Below, one piece after another: positions 36,396 through 44,694 of a stretch of DNA of 64,000 bases. Position 1 is the stretch's first letter, and each line of letters opens with the position of its first letter. Below the pieces are notes generated by a model that saw only the letters and a list, made by a program, of their open reading frames with translations, searched no databases and was not told where the DNA came from. This stretch comes from Bermanella sp040371755 (GTDB lineage Bacteria > Pseudomonadota > Gammaproteobacteria > Pseudomonadales > Oceanobacteraceae), in the NCBI RefSeq assembly GCF_040371755.1, contig NZ_BAABWE010000001.1, positions 62,001-126,000 on the forward strand, given 5' to 3'. The translations under genes were made by a program, and so were the position numbers.

Positions 36396-37100
36396 ATGAT
36401 TCCAAATGATATTAATATTGATGATTTATACGGCCCTATAAAAGAGGGTCGCACTCCGAACTGTTATGTCGATGATCAAATATTTTGGAATCATTCAAAA
36501 ACACATTTTGTAATTATTTATACGATTTACGAAGCTAGTATGGGTAATAATATTGGCCATATTGCTTGGGGAACTAAGAGTGATCAAGGTCATAGGGTCA
36601 TTGAAAACCCTAAAGATATGAGAGTGTCTTGTTGGGGCAGTCCATTTTGTAAGTGGCTAGATGAAATTACTTTCATTTTTAAAGTTCAAAAATATAATAA
36701 AACTAACAATAGAATTTATACATCATTGGTAGCAATTAATTTAGATCAGGGCTTTCATGTAATAGAGAATACAAATGATACTGTATCGAGAGTTTCTGAA
36801 TATGAATTACCGATTTCAAGCTACAGATATTATGATTTTGAAAAGCTAGTTGATTCTATTTTTTCCCAGAACACTGTAGATCTACCACCCGTTAAACAAA
36901 CAATCAATAAGAATAGAATAAATGAAAGTTCGTACACCTTTCGATTTCTATCTTTCATCTATCCTATTTTAAAGAAAATAAACCCCACTAAAAAGCAAGA
37001 GAAGAAGGCCAGTGAGCTGATTAACAAGGCCGGTTATATATTGATTTTTGTTGTAGTAATATTGGCCGCAATCAACATAACAAGCAAAGGCAGCGGATAA
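36396..37100 (+). CDS. Cassette-type protein of unknown function with C-terminal membrane helix
   Basis: 234 aa. A soluble, aromatic-rich N-terminal domain (THFVIIYTIYEAS, GHIAWGTKSDQGHRVIE) is followed by one C-terminal membrane helix (YILIFVVVILAAINI). Family not recognised. The stop codon lies inside the loop of the attC that the IS3 element interrupts, again a cassette arrangement. The start follows a possible truncated attC. Confidence 0.6.
   Translation: MIPNDINIDDLYGPIKEGRTPNCYVDDQIFWNHSKTHFVIIYTIYEASMGNNIGHIAWGTKSDQGHRVIENPKDMRVSCWGSPFCKWLDEITFIFKVQKYNKTNNRIYTSLVAINLDQGFHVIENTNDTVSRVSEYELPISSYRYYDFEKLVDSIFSQNTVDLPPVKQTINKNRINESSYTFRFLSFIYPILKKINPTKKQEKKASELINKAGYILIFVVVILAAINITSKGSG
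37075..37100 (+). other. attC-like site 2, left half (interrupted by IS)
   Basis: R'' ACATAAC (37075-37081), spacer AAGC, L'' AAAGGCAGCGG (37086-37096), then the loop bases ATAA. The matching right half lies on the other side of the IS at 38382-38403. Together they form a short attC with a 10-bp stem and one extrahelical G. Confidence 0.72.
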
Positions 37101-37124
37101 TGAACTTCCCCCGATAATGTGGAT

Positions 37125-37145
37125 ACCTTTAAGTAACTTAAAGGT
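37125..37145. promoter_or_regulatory. 21-bp palindrome just upstream of IS orfA
   Basis: ACCTTTAAGT, A, ACTTAAAGGT form a perfect palindrome between the left IS end and the orfA start. A likely operator or promoter element controlling the transposase. Confidence 0.5.
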
Positions 37146-37151
37146 GTCTCA

Positions 37152-37526
37152 ATGCCCAAGTATAATAATCCTAGAAAAACATGGTTTTACTCTAACGAGT
37201 TCAAAATCAAAGCTGTTAAATTAAGCTATCAACCTGAGATCCAAAGCAAGCAAGTTGCTGATGGCCTTGGTATTCACCCTTTAATGCTGTCAAGATGGAG
37301 GAAAGAGTATCGAGAAGGAAAGATCCAAGGTGATGGCCAAAAGAGAGTTGGTGTGAATAACAAACGAAAATCCCTGCCTAAGAAGCAACTTACAGAGAAT
37401 GCGAAACTTAAAAAAGAAGTTGAGCGTTTAAAGAAGGAGAATGACCTTCTAAAAAAGTGGCAACAGTTTCTAGCGGAAAGCCATCAGAACGATTTGGATT
37501 CATCGAGCGATACCGATCAGAGCTAG
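37152..37526 (+). CDS. IS3-family OrfA (DNA-binding transposase part)
   Basis: 124 aa with a helix-turn-helix (YSNEFKIKAVKLSYQPEIQSKQVADGLGIHPLMLSRWR, spread over about 14-50) and a C-terminal leucine-zipper-like coiled coil (AKLKKEVERLKKENDLLKK). A slippery A AAA AAG heptamer at 37451-37457 is in the correct phase for -1 frameshifting into orfB, so an OrfAB fusion transposase is expected. Confidence 0.9.
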   Translation: MPKYNNPRKTWFYSNEFKIKAVKLSYQPEIQSKQVADGLGIHPLMLSRWRKEYREGKIQGDGQKRVGVNNKRKSLPKKQLTENAKLKKEVERLKKENDLLKKWQQFLAESHQNDLDSSSDTDQS

Positions 37527-38344
37527 GAACACAGTTTTTATGTAAATGGCTGTCCGTATCCCGAAGCGGGTTTTACGCATGGAAAAATCGAAAGCCTTCT
37601 GAACGAATTAAATCAGATAAAGTTTTATTAAAGAAAATTAAGGAGGTCTTTGATAAAAGCAAAGGCCGTTACGGTAGCCCAAGAGTATATGCAGCACTAC
37701 GTAAGCAGGGGGTTTCAGTTGGAAAATCGCGTGTAGAGAGACTTATGAGGCTCGCAGGACTAAAAGGCAGAGTTAGTCGTGTTACTAGGAGGCAGCCAGG
37801 TTTAAAGCGTTTTGTATCGAAAGGTGAGAATAGACTGATAGCGCATGGTAATGCGACTAGTATCAATCAAGTTTGGGTTGCTGATATTACGTATATTAAA
37901 CACCAAGGATCTTGGCAGTATTTAGTAACGATAATGGATCAATATTCACGACGAGTGCTTGGTTGGACACTTTCAAAATCGCGCACTACGAATATTACAG
38001 CTCAAGTACTAGCTGCGGCTATTAAAAATCGTGGCTATCCTCGTGGAATTATATTTCACACAGATCGAGGAGTAGAGTTTACGGGTTCAGAATTTCAAAG
38101 AATTCTCTCTAAATACGACTTTAAGCATAGTGTGAATAGAATTGGTTATTGTACGGATAACGCTTTTATGGAATCCTTCTATCACAGTTTAAAAGGTGAG
38201 TTGATCCGAAAAACAAAATTTACATCGCTAGCTCATTTACGAAAAGAAATTGGTCGTTATATAAACCAGTTTTATAATAATGTTCGGTTACACTCTGGTT
38301 TAAACTATATGTCACCGATTAAATATGAACAAAGCCTAGTATGA
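37457..38344 (+). CDS. IS3-family OrfB (DDE integrase-type transposase)
   Basis: About 290 aa with an rve catalytic core. The DDE residues are D in VWVADITYI, D in IFHTDRGVEF and E in NAFMESFYHSLKGE, with the usual D(35)E spacing. N-terminal helices include KGRYGSPRVYAALRKQG. The frame is -1 relative to orfA, and expression is probably through the A6G frameshift site; the GTG at 37457 sits on that site. Confidence 0.92.
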   Translation: MATVSSGKPSERFGFIERYRSELGTQFLCKWLSVSRSGFYAWKNRKPSERIKSDKVLLKKIKEVFDKSKGRYGSPRVYAALRKQGVSVGKSRVERLMRLAGLKGRVSRVTRRQPGLKRFVSKGENRLIAHGNATSINQVWVADITYIKHQGSWQYLVTIMDQYSRRVLGWTLSKSRTTNITAQVLAAAIKNRGYPRGIIFHTDRGVEFTGSEFQRILSKYDFKHSVNRIGYCTDNAFMESFYHSLKGELIRKTKFTSLAHLRKEIGRYINQFYNNVRLHSGLNYMSPIKYEQSLV

Positions 38345-38378
38345 AAATGGCGGTGTCCATTTTATCGGGGGAAGATCA

Positions 38379-38403
38379 TAAACCGCTGCTTTGAGCGTTA
38401 TGC
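38379..38403 (+). other. attC-like site 2, right half
   Basis: After the TAA duplication: A, L' CCGCTGCTTT (38383-38392), spacer GAGC, R' GTTATGC (38397-38403). R' is complementary to R'' at 6 of 7 bases. The next ORF starts 13 bp later. Confidence 0.72.
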
Positions 38404-38415
38404 CTCAGAGAAAGT

Positions 38416-38721
38416 ATGATAGATTTAATCGAAGAAATAGGAATTGATGAAGAAGGGTGCTTATATCTTAAGCCAGCAACTAAAACCTTTCCTATGATTT
38501 ACCGTGAAGCCATGGAGGTTCACTGGAATAGTGAGCAAGGTTATCTCTACGGAGGCAAACCTCGTAAGTGGAGCTACATTGAGTGGTATGATCAGATATC
38601 CAAAACGGTAGCGAAGCAAGGCTGTGTGCTGGTATTTTCTCCCAGCGTTGCTTGGGTAAATATGCCTAGCGAGCTACGAGCAAAAATAACAGGTGGTCAA
38701 CGTGCCACAAACACGCAGTAA
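38416..38721 (+). CDS. Integron-cassette-type small protein
   Basis: 101 aa beginning MIDLIEEIGIDEEG and containing LKPATKTFPMIYREAMEVHW and WSYIEWYDQI. I remember similar short proteins being described from integron gene cassettes, but no function. A ribosome site AGAGAAAG lies upstream. Fragments of a near-copy of this gene occur at 44203 and 47288, each next to the 3' end of a kinase gene or fragment. Confidence 0.65.
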   Translation: MIDLIEEIGIDEEGCLYLKPATKTFPMIYREAMEVHWNSEQGYLYGGKPRKWSYIEWYDQISKTVAKQGCVLVFSPSVAWVNMPSELRAKITGGQRATNTQ

Positions 38722-38731
38722 ACTGTTATTC
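38684..38731. other. Inverted repeat at cassette end / kinase 3' end (attC-like or terminator)
   Basis: AATAACAG and CTGTTATT are perfect 8-bp arms around 30 bases, with R'-like GTTATTC at 38725. An inner CGTG / CACG pair is present. It may be the attC of the 38416 cassette. On the minus strand the arm is followed by TTTTTG, so it could instead terminate the kinase gene. The same element is found at 44287 and 47298. Confidence 0.45.
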
Positions 38732-38742
38732 CTCTAGAAATT

Positions 38743-41700
38743 TTAATCCCAAACCTGTACTTGATTTCGGCCTCTGTCCTTAGCCCGATATAACGCGGCA
38801 TCGGCATTACGGATCAATTCATCTTTGTCTTTCACTTCGGGTGTTAACATAGCAACCCCAAGACTTATGGTGACGGCTAGGGTGTGCTCTTCGTGAATGA
38901 CACTATGGTTGGCGATTGAACTGCGAATTCGTTCTGCAATTTCTATGGAAGATGATTTGTTGGTGTTGGGTAGTATGACGACCATTTCTTCGCCACCATA
39001 ACGTGCCACTAAGTCATTTGTGCGGCTGCAAGATTTAATGATTTGAGCCACTTCACGTAATACAAGGTCGCCAACCTGATGCCCCCAGTCGTCGTTGAAT
39101 TTTTTGAAGTGATCGATGTCGATGAGAATCAGCCCTAGGTCATGTTCAGAGCTACGACACAATGCAAAATCTTGTTTTAACGTATTTTGGAAATACTCAT
39201 GGTTGAATAAGCTCGTGAGTCCATCGAACGATGCTTTACGGGAAAGTTCTAACCGTCCTGCAGCAGCCATAACAATGATTTCTAACGTATCAAACCGAGA
39301 TTGTGTGAAGCAACCACTTGTTAGGTTGTTTTCTAGATAGAGCAGGCCTATCAGTTCAACGTTTTCATCGCTGCCAGAAAGTATCGGTAAGCACAAAATT
39401 GAACGAACATTGTTTTGTTGTGTGTAGTCATCTAGATTTAGCCCTGGTAAGTCTTCATCTGGTATCTGGGCATCATGTACTACCATGCTGGTATGGGTGC
39501 GTTGAACATAATTAAGCAGTGTATGAGATAAATTGGCCTGATCAATAGGGAGTGATTGCAGTACATCCGTATTGCCGCCTTCAACATTTGTTTCGGCTTC
39601 TACGCAGAACTCGCCTTCGGCATTACGTAAAATGAGTATCCCCCGTTGGGCTGCAGCAAATTCGACAGAAGCATTAATAATGGCTTTCAGCATTTTGCTG
39701 TGAGCTTTTTCATTGGCGATGGTTTTTAAGGCTTTCATTAGAGCAGTGATATCAACATCGTCAATGCGCTCAGTCTGAGTGCCAACTTGAGTTGTACTTG
39801 ATTTATCTTCACCACTTTTCACGGAGATAATCAATTGTGGGTAAAGTTGCTCTAATTGATTCACTTTTGCAATTGCGCCCCATTTTGCATATAGATCTCT
39901 CGCTTGTTTCATATACGGTAGTGCAATGGTATGTCTGCCTGCCTCCCAGTGCATTTTTGAGCATAGTTCGCTGGCTATTGCTTGTATATGGGTGAATCCA
40001 TTTTCTGATGCGCACTGGATGGCAGCATCAAATTGGGCATGGGCTTCAAAATCACAACCGTTAACATACAAACGCTGTGCTTCGACTAATAGGTACATAT
40101 GTTCGAAGTTTGTAGGGCTGTTTTTTGCCCAAACTTTAAGTTTTGCTTGAGTGGGTTTTACTTGTTTTATTAACAGGCGTTTCGCTTTGCCCGTTTTGTC
40201 TTTAGCACTTATAAGCCGTACCAATGCATCAAGCATATAACAGCGACCAGCTTTGAAGAATCCGCCCACAAGACTGTTCTTAATATTATAGTGTTTTGAT
40301 TGCTCTAATGATCCGGCAATATCACCCATAATAAATCGAACCCAGAGCGATAGTTCATGGTCGGTTACGGTTAGGCTTTTATCACCTATTTTTTCATGGA
40401 ATTTTCGTTTCTCAGTGATATTGTAATGCTCGCCTACCAAAAGCAAAGGATCGGCTGCTTTGCCCATAAGGTTGTCGCAAGTTTGGAGCATAGCGCTCAG
40501 ATAATCTAATGAATGCCCTAATTCAAGTGATTTTAATGTTTCATGCCATTCTCTTAGGTCTTCTTCTACTTCAGTAAGAGGGCGGCCAGACTCAAATAGA
40601 TTGAGCAATCTAACTTCAATAGCCAATGCAGCATATTCAAAATCGCCGTTATCCATAGCAAGGCGGTAGGTTTCCATGAGTGGTTGCAAGGTGTTTTTTA
40701 ACGGTTCTTTCCAGTGTTTTACCATTGCATTCATAATGTGCATAGAGCGTGCAAGTTGCTGTGTCATTTGAAAGCGTTGCGCTGCATGTATCGAAAGATT
40801 AGCGAACGATAAACCCAATTCTGCTTTGTTCAGTTCAGATGCTAGCACCATACCGTAACCAGCCCATGAGCCTAGAGATTGTAAACAAAGTCCGTGTTTA
40901 TATTGAATTCGTACAGATCGTAACAACATCATAGAAAACATATCAGGTTGTATGAAGATGACCGCAGTGCTGACTCGTGCACCAATCTTATGGGACGCAA
41001 TGTGATTTTTGTGAGTCATTTCAGGGTGATCTTTTAGTGATTCGGGGTCGACATTTCTTAATGTGATCAGGCTTTTAATAAGTTCAATGGCGACATGAAG
41101 CTTAGTTGGGTTATCTGGGTAGCCATCATCAAGTTTTTTCATAATAGGCTTGGCCAGTGCGACGGCTTCGGCTAATTTTCCCTGAGCAATGAACGCAGAG
41201 ATTTTAACAAGATTGAGCTCGATGGTATCCAGCAAAGTTTTGGCATTTTCAAATCCTGTTTGCAAAAGCTTATCCATTGACTTGTAGTCAGCATTCAAGA
41301 AGGCGGTTTCGGCGGTTTCTTCATGCAGCATTAAAGTAAGCGCATATTGATGATGCCAACTTTTAGTTGGAAGTAGCTTGAGTGCGGATAATTGATGCGA
41401 ATAAGCTGCTTGATACGCACTTGATGCTTTTGCACGTCGGCCTGCTTTCATGTTTAATTCACATAAATGCGCTTTTTCATCAGTGTTTTCAATTAAATTG
41501 ATGCCCATATTTAAATGATTGGTTATATCAAATAATTTTTTCTTTTGTTGTCTCTCAGACAAGTGGTTTAATAATAATCGGCCTATTTTTAGGTGAGTGT
41601 GTTGTTTACTCGTATCATCAAGTAACGAGTAAGCCGCTTGCTGGATACGGTCATGGGCAAACGCAAATTCAACGGTTAATTCTTCATTTTGCGTGTTATC

Positions 41701-43725
41701 GAGTTCTAATAATTGATACGCATCCCCAATGGGGGCGATGACCCCTTCATTCATGGCGTAGCGTAAATTATTAGCGATGGATATGTGATCTTGACCAGAT
41801 ACTACAGCCAAGTCATTCAGTTTAAAGCGATTGCCAATGCAGGCAGAATATTCCATCAGGCGCAAACTTTTAGGCGGTAGTTGATTTAATTTTTCGGTCA
41901 TTAATTCAACTACATTGTCAGTCATTTTTTGGGATTGAATTTTTTCAATATCCCATATCCATTGATGCTTTTCTTGCGAGTAAGTGATTAATTTTTCTTT
42001 ATTTAATACTTTAAGAAATTCCTCGGCAAAAAATGGATTACCGGCTGTTTTCTGTTCCAGTAGTTGCGCAAGCTCTTGCACCTCTGATGGGTCGCACGCT
42101 AATGCACCGGATAACATCTGGGTTAGGTGCTCGAATGTTAAAGGCTCTAATCTGATTTCGTTTATTAAGCATCCGTGATTATTTAAATTATCTAGGGTAT
42201 GTAATAAAGGGTGGCCTTTATTAACTTCGTTATCACGGTAAGATCCAATTATGAGCAGGTTTTTAGCTTCAGTTTTTGGGTTGATTAACATCTCAATGAG
42301 ATTAAGGCTTGCGCTGTCTGCCCATTGTAGATCATCAAGAAACATCACAAGGGGGTGTTCAGCTTCGCAAAATGTTTTTATAAAGTTAACAATCACTAAA
42401 TGAAAACGTTGCTCTGCTTCAACGGGTGGAAGCTCAGCAATGGGAGGTTGGGGCCCAATAATCCATTCAAGTTCAGGTAATAGATCAATAATTAATTGTC
42501 CATTTGGGCCTAAAGAATCTTTGATTTTCTTCTGCCAAGGTTCTAAATGATTTTCGGATAGAGTAAGTAGTTGTCGGATCATCTCTTGTAAGGCAACAAT
42601 AACCGCACTATAGGGAATGTTGCGTTGTAACTGATCAAACTTGCCACTAATAAAGTGCCCTCGTCGTTCAGTGATGGGCTTGTATAATTCTTTTACTAGG
42701 CAAGTTTTACCGATACCTGAATACCCAGATACCAGAGCAATTTCATTTTTTTGTTGGCAGATTCGATCAAAGGTATCTAACAGTTGTTTGATTTCTGATT
42801 CGCGCCCATAAAGGTACTGAGGCACTTGGAATTGATGAGGAACTTCATGAGAGCACAAATCAAAAGGTTCAATAGATCCTGTTTGTTCAAGTTGGTTTAA
42901 GCAATTTTGTAAGTCAGCTGCAATACCGGATGCGCTTTGATAGCGATCCTCCGCCATTTTGGCCATTAACTTAATGACTATATTTGATACAGCAAGAGGG
43001 ATATCGGGATTGACTTGATGAGGTGTCTTAGGTTGTTTGGCAATATGACAATGAAACCACTCTATGGCTTCTGATACTAAAAATGGCAATTCGCCCGTTA
43101 ATAGCTCGAACAGGGTGACGCCAAATGAATAAAAATCCGATCGATAGTCAATAGAGCGGTTCATGCGGCCTGTTTGTTCCGGTGATATATAAGGCAGGTT
43201 GTGCCTGACAATCTGAGAATTGGCGATTGCCGCTTGTTCCCTTGTGAGTGAACTTGAAATACCAAAATCGATGATTTTGAGGGTACCAGTTTCAGCGTTA
43301 TACACCACATTGGTGGGGTTGATGTCTTTATGGATGATATTGGCCGCGTGAATTTCAGCTAATCCATTGGCCAGCTGTATACCGATTTTAAGTAGTTCTT
43401 GTAACTCGAATTTATGATCCTGAATGTGATTAGCTAATGCATCGCCGCCAAAATCTTCTAATACGACAACGGGCATGTCATTGAAGTGCTCTAGTTCGTA
43501 AATACGAATCACACTGCTAGCATCAAGATGCCGGCCAATTTCAAATTCATGTTTTAGACAGGCGATGGTTTCGCGGGCCTCTTCTTCACTGCCTAAGCAT
43601 TTAAGCATCACCGGAAGGTTATCTTTGAGCCTACGTGCTCGGTAGACACGAGTAGATTGCCGATCGCAGATCAGGCTCTCTACCTCATACCCAGGAAACG
43701 ACGTATCTTCGGACGTAATATTCAT
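38743..43725 (-). CDS. Giant Ser/Thr kinase - ATPase - GAF - diguanylate cyclase (paralogue 1)
   Basis: 1660 aa, with no signal peptide or membrane helix seen. Order: protein kinase domain (about 10-270; HKDINPTN catalytic loop, IIDFGIS), AAA-type STAND ATPase (about 300-520; Walker A GYSGIGKTCLV, Walker B LVMFLDDLQWAD), a long TPR-like helical region (about 620-1270), GAF domain (about 1330-1480), and a C-terminal GGDEF domain with GGEEM in the active loop and an intact RxxD I-site (RTND). It probably joins phosphorylation or NTP-driven assembly to c-di-GMP synthesis. The second copy at 47360 has exactly the same length. Upstream, ACTATAGATCA occurs about 86 bp before the start in both, a likely shared promoter element. 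Confidence 0.92.
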   Translation of the reverse strand: MNITSEDTSFPGYEVESLICDRQSTRVYRARRLKDNLPVMLKCLGSEEEARETIACLKHEFEIGRHLDASSVIRIYELEHFNDMPVVVLEDFGGDALANHIQDHKFELQELLKIGIQLANGLAEIHAANIIHKDINPTNVVYNAETGTLKIIDFGISSSLTREQAAIANSQIVRHNLPYISPEQTGRMNRSIDYRSDFYSFGVTLFELLTGELPFLVSEAIEWFHCHIAKQPKTPHQVNPDIPLAVSNIVIKLMAKMAEDRYQSASGIAADLQNCLNQLEQTGSIEPFDLCSHEVPHQFQVPQYLYGRESEIKQLLDTFDRICQQKNEIALVSGYSGIGKTCLVKELYKPITERRGHFISGKFDQLQRNIPYSAVIVALQEMIRQLLTLSENHLEPWQKKIKDSLGPNGQLIIDLLPELEWIIGPQPPIAELPPVEAEQRFHLVIVNFIKTFCEAEHPLVMFLDDLQWADSASLNLIEMLINPKTEAKNLLIIGSYRDNEVNKGHPLLHTLDNLNNHGCLINEIRLEPLTFEHLTQMLSGALACDPSEVQELAQLLEQKTAGNPFFAEEFLKVLNKEKLITYSQEKHQWIWDIEKIQSQKMTDNVVELMTEKLNQLPPKSLRLMEYSACIGNRFKLNDLAVVSGQDHISIANNLRYAMNEGVIAPIGDAYQLLELDNTQNEELTVEFAFAHDRIQQAAYSLLDDTSKQHTHLKIGRLLLNHLSERQQKKKLFDITNHLNMGINLIENTDEKAHLCELNMKAGRRAKASSAYQAAYSHQLSALKLLPTKSWHHQYALTLMLHEETAETAFLNADYKSMDKLLQTGFENAKTLLDTIELNLVKISAFIAQGKLAEAVALAKPIMKKLDDGYPDNPTKLHVAIELIKSLITLRNVDPESLKDHPEMTHKNHIASHKIGARVSTAVIFIQPDMFSMMLLRSVRIQYKHGLCLQSLGSWAGYGMVLASELNKAELGLSFANLSIHAAQRFQMTQQLARSMHIMNAMVKHWKEPLKNTLQPLMETYRLAMDNGDFEYAALAIEVRLLNLFESGRPLTEVEEDLREWHETLKSLELGHSLDYLSAMLQTCDNLMGKAADPLLLVGEHYNITEKRKFHEKIGDKSLTVTDHELSLWVRFIMGDIAGSLEQSKHYNIKNSLVGGFFKAGRCYMLDALVRLISAKDKTGKAKRLLIKQVKPTQAKLKVWAKNSPTNFEHMYLLVEAQRLYVNGCDFEAHAQFDAAIQCASENGFTHIQAIASELCSKMHWEAGRHTIALPYMKQARDLYAKWGAIAKVNQLEQLYPQLIISVKSGEDKSSTTQVGTQTERIDDVDITALMKALKTIANEKAHSKMLKAIINASVEFAAAQRGILILRNAEGEFCVEAETNVEGGNTDVLQSLPIDQANLSHTLLNYVQRTHTSMVVHDAQIPDEDLPGLNLDDYTQQNNVRSILCLPILSGSDENVELIGLLYLENNLTSGCFTQSRFDTLEIIVMAAAGRLELSRKASFDGLTSLFNHEYFQNTLKQDFALCRSSEHDLGLILIDIDHFKKFNDDWGHQVGDLVLREVAQIIKSCSRTNDLVARYGGEEMVVILPNTNKSSSIEIAERIRSSIANHSVIHEEHTLAVTISLGVAMLTPEVKDKDELIRNADAALYRAKDRGRNQVQVWD

Positions 43726-43935
43726 CTAGTTAACGTCCTTTTAGTAAGCTTTTGGAATAACGTGAGGTACATATAAAGCAAAACTCATTTACAACCAGTT
43801 CATCCTAATAACTATAGATCACAAATGTAAATTTACGGCACTCGCTTGGAATTTAACCAAATCCCCCTTGTAAGATAGTAAGATAATTCTGATACCCACG
43901 ATAAATGATTCTTGTTTCAATAAAGATAATTCTGA

Positions 43936-44046
43936 CACCCAGCTTTGCTTGGCGAACACGGCGGGTTCTTCGATTGTGAAGTAATTTACAACGTCTACGA
44001 TGATGTTGGTGGTATTGTAGGGTGGCACCTTGAGGAAAACTCATAA
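43936..44046 (+). pseudogene. Fragment of a DUF2695-like gene (cassette remnant)
   Basis: Only the last about 36 codons remain: GEHGGFFDCEVIYNVYDDVG ending at a TAA. The HGGFxDCEV block resembles the end of DUF2695 proteins as I remember them. The start is lost, since an in-frame stop precedes it. The stop codon is inside the left box of a truncated attC, which marks it as a cassette remnant. The rest of 43726-43935 holds the kinase promoter region and repeats of the TCTGACACCCA type. Confidence 0.5.
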
Positions 44047-44066
44047 CAAGTTTGTCAACGATCGCC
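44041..44066 (+). other. Truncated attC-like site (left part), cut by an IS copy
   Basis: TCATAAC (R''-like), AAG spacer, then TTTGTCAACGATCGCC up to the IS left end at 44067. The TAACAAG start resembles attC 2 (ATAACAAG). The right half is absent because the region beyond the IS was deleted. Confidence 0.5.
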
Positions 44067-44210
44067 TGAACTTCCCCCGATAATGTAGACACCTTTAAAT
44101 AACTTAAAGGTGTCTCAATGCCCAAGTATAATAACCCCAGAAAAACATGGTTTTACTCACATGAGTTCAAAATCAAAGCTGTTAAATTAAGCGATCAACC
44201 TGATATCCAA
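44067..44210 (+). mobile_element. Truncated copy of the IS3-family element
   Basis: The left 140 or so bp of the element at 37101 (left end, palindrome, first codons of orfA MPKYNNPRKTWFYS) with a few differences. It breaks off at GATATCCAAA, where it joins a fragment of the 38416-type gene. The shared ATCCAAA at the joint suggests a deletion between short repeats. Confidence 0.88.
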
Positions 44211-44328
44211 AACGGTAGCGAAGCAAGGCTGTGTGCTGGTGTTTTCTCCCAGCGTTGCTTGGGTAAATATACCTAGCGAGCTACGAGCAAAAATAACAGG
44301 CGGGCAACGTGCAACAGACACGCCGTAA
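44203..44328 (+). pseudogene. 3' fragment of the 38416-type cassette gene
   Basis: Corresponds to about the last 41 codons of the gene at 38416-38721, with small changes, ending at its TAA. The 5' part was replaced by the IS fragment. The inverted repeat seen at 38684 is retained. Confidence 0.8.
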
Positions 44329-44555
44329 ACTGTTATTCCTCTAGAATTTTAATCCCAAATTTGAACTTGATTCCGGCCATTATGTTTAGCGCGGTAGAGC
44401 GCAGCATCCGCTTGGCGTATTAGCTCATCTTTATCTTGTACGTCGGGTGTAATTAAAGCTACACCCAAACTGATGGTTACTTTAAGTTCTTCCCCGTTGT
44501 GCGCAACGCTATGATTGGCTATTGAGCTGCGAATGCGTTCTGCAATTTCCATTGC
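44277..44555. repeat. 279-bp direct repeat, copy A
   Basis: Nearly identical (about four differences seen) to 47288-47566. It holds the end of the 38416-type cassette gene and the last about 70 codons of kinase paralogue 2. The two copies flank the RCC1 lipoprotein segment. Confidence 0.88.
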
Positions 44556-44561
44556 TGGCAT
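44349..44561 (-). pseudogene. C-terminal GGDEF fragment of kinase paralogue 2
   Basis: About 70 codons matching the end of the 47360-52342 protein (AMEIAERIRSSIANHSVAHN to NQVQIWD). Upstream of the matching part the sequence is unrelated, so this is a duplication remnant and not a gene. The active GGEEM loop is not included. Confidence 0.88.
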
Positions 44562-44694
44562 TGATGATAGGCAGTTACACAGATTTATCTACAGTCTCAA
44601 TTTTACATTATCCAAGACTGTTCTATTGATCAGTTTTTCATGCCTTGATTAGCATGCCCGTATCAAGTGATACAGGCTTATAATAGTTTTTTAA

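Larger units (their letters stand above)
37101..38378 (+). mobile_element. IS3-family insertion sequence (complete, 1278 bp)
   Basis: It starts TGAACTTCCCCCGATAA and ends with the near-perfect inverse (TGATCTTCCCCCGATAA read inward). It begins with TG, ends with CA and is flanked by a TAA direct duplication (37098-37100 and 38379-38381). It carries two overlapping frames, orfA and orfB, typical of IS3. The copy looks intact. A truncated copy is at 44067. Confidence 0.92.

Noticed and set aside
38684..38731. Calling the inverted repeat at the kinase end a definite attC
   Set aside because: The stem inside the 8-bp arms is poor, and on the minus strand it resembles a terminator, so it is kept only as ambiguous.
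43853..44125. 90-codon minus-strand open frame
   Set aside because: It runs antisense across the DUF2695-like remnant and the IS left end, a composite of unrelated pieces, so it is not a real gene.
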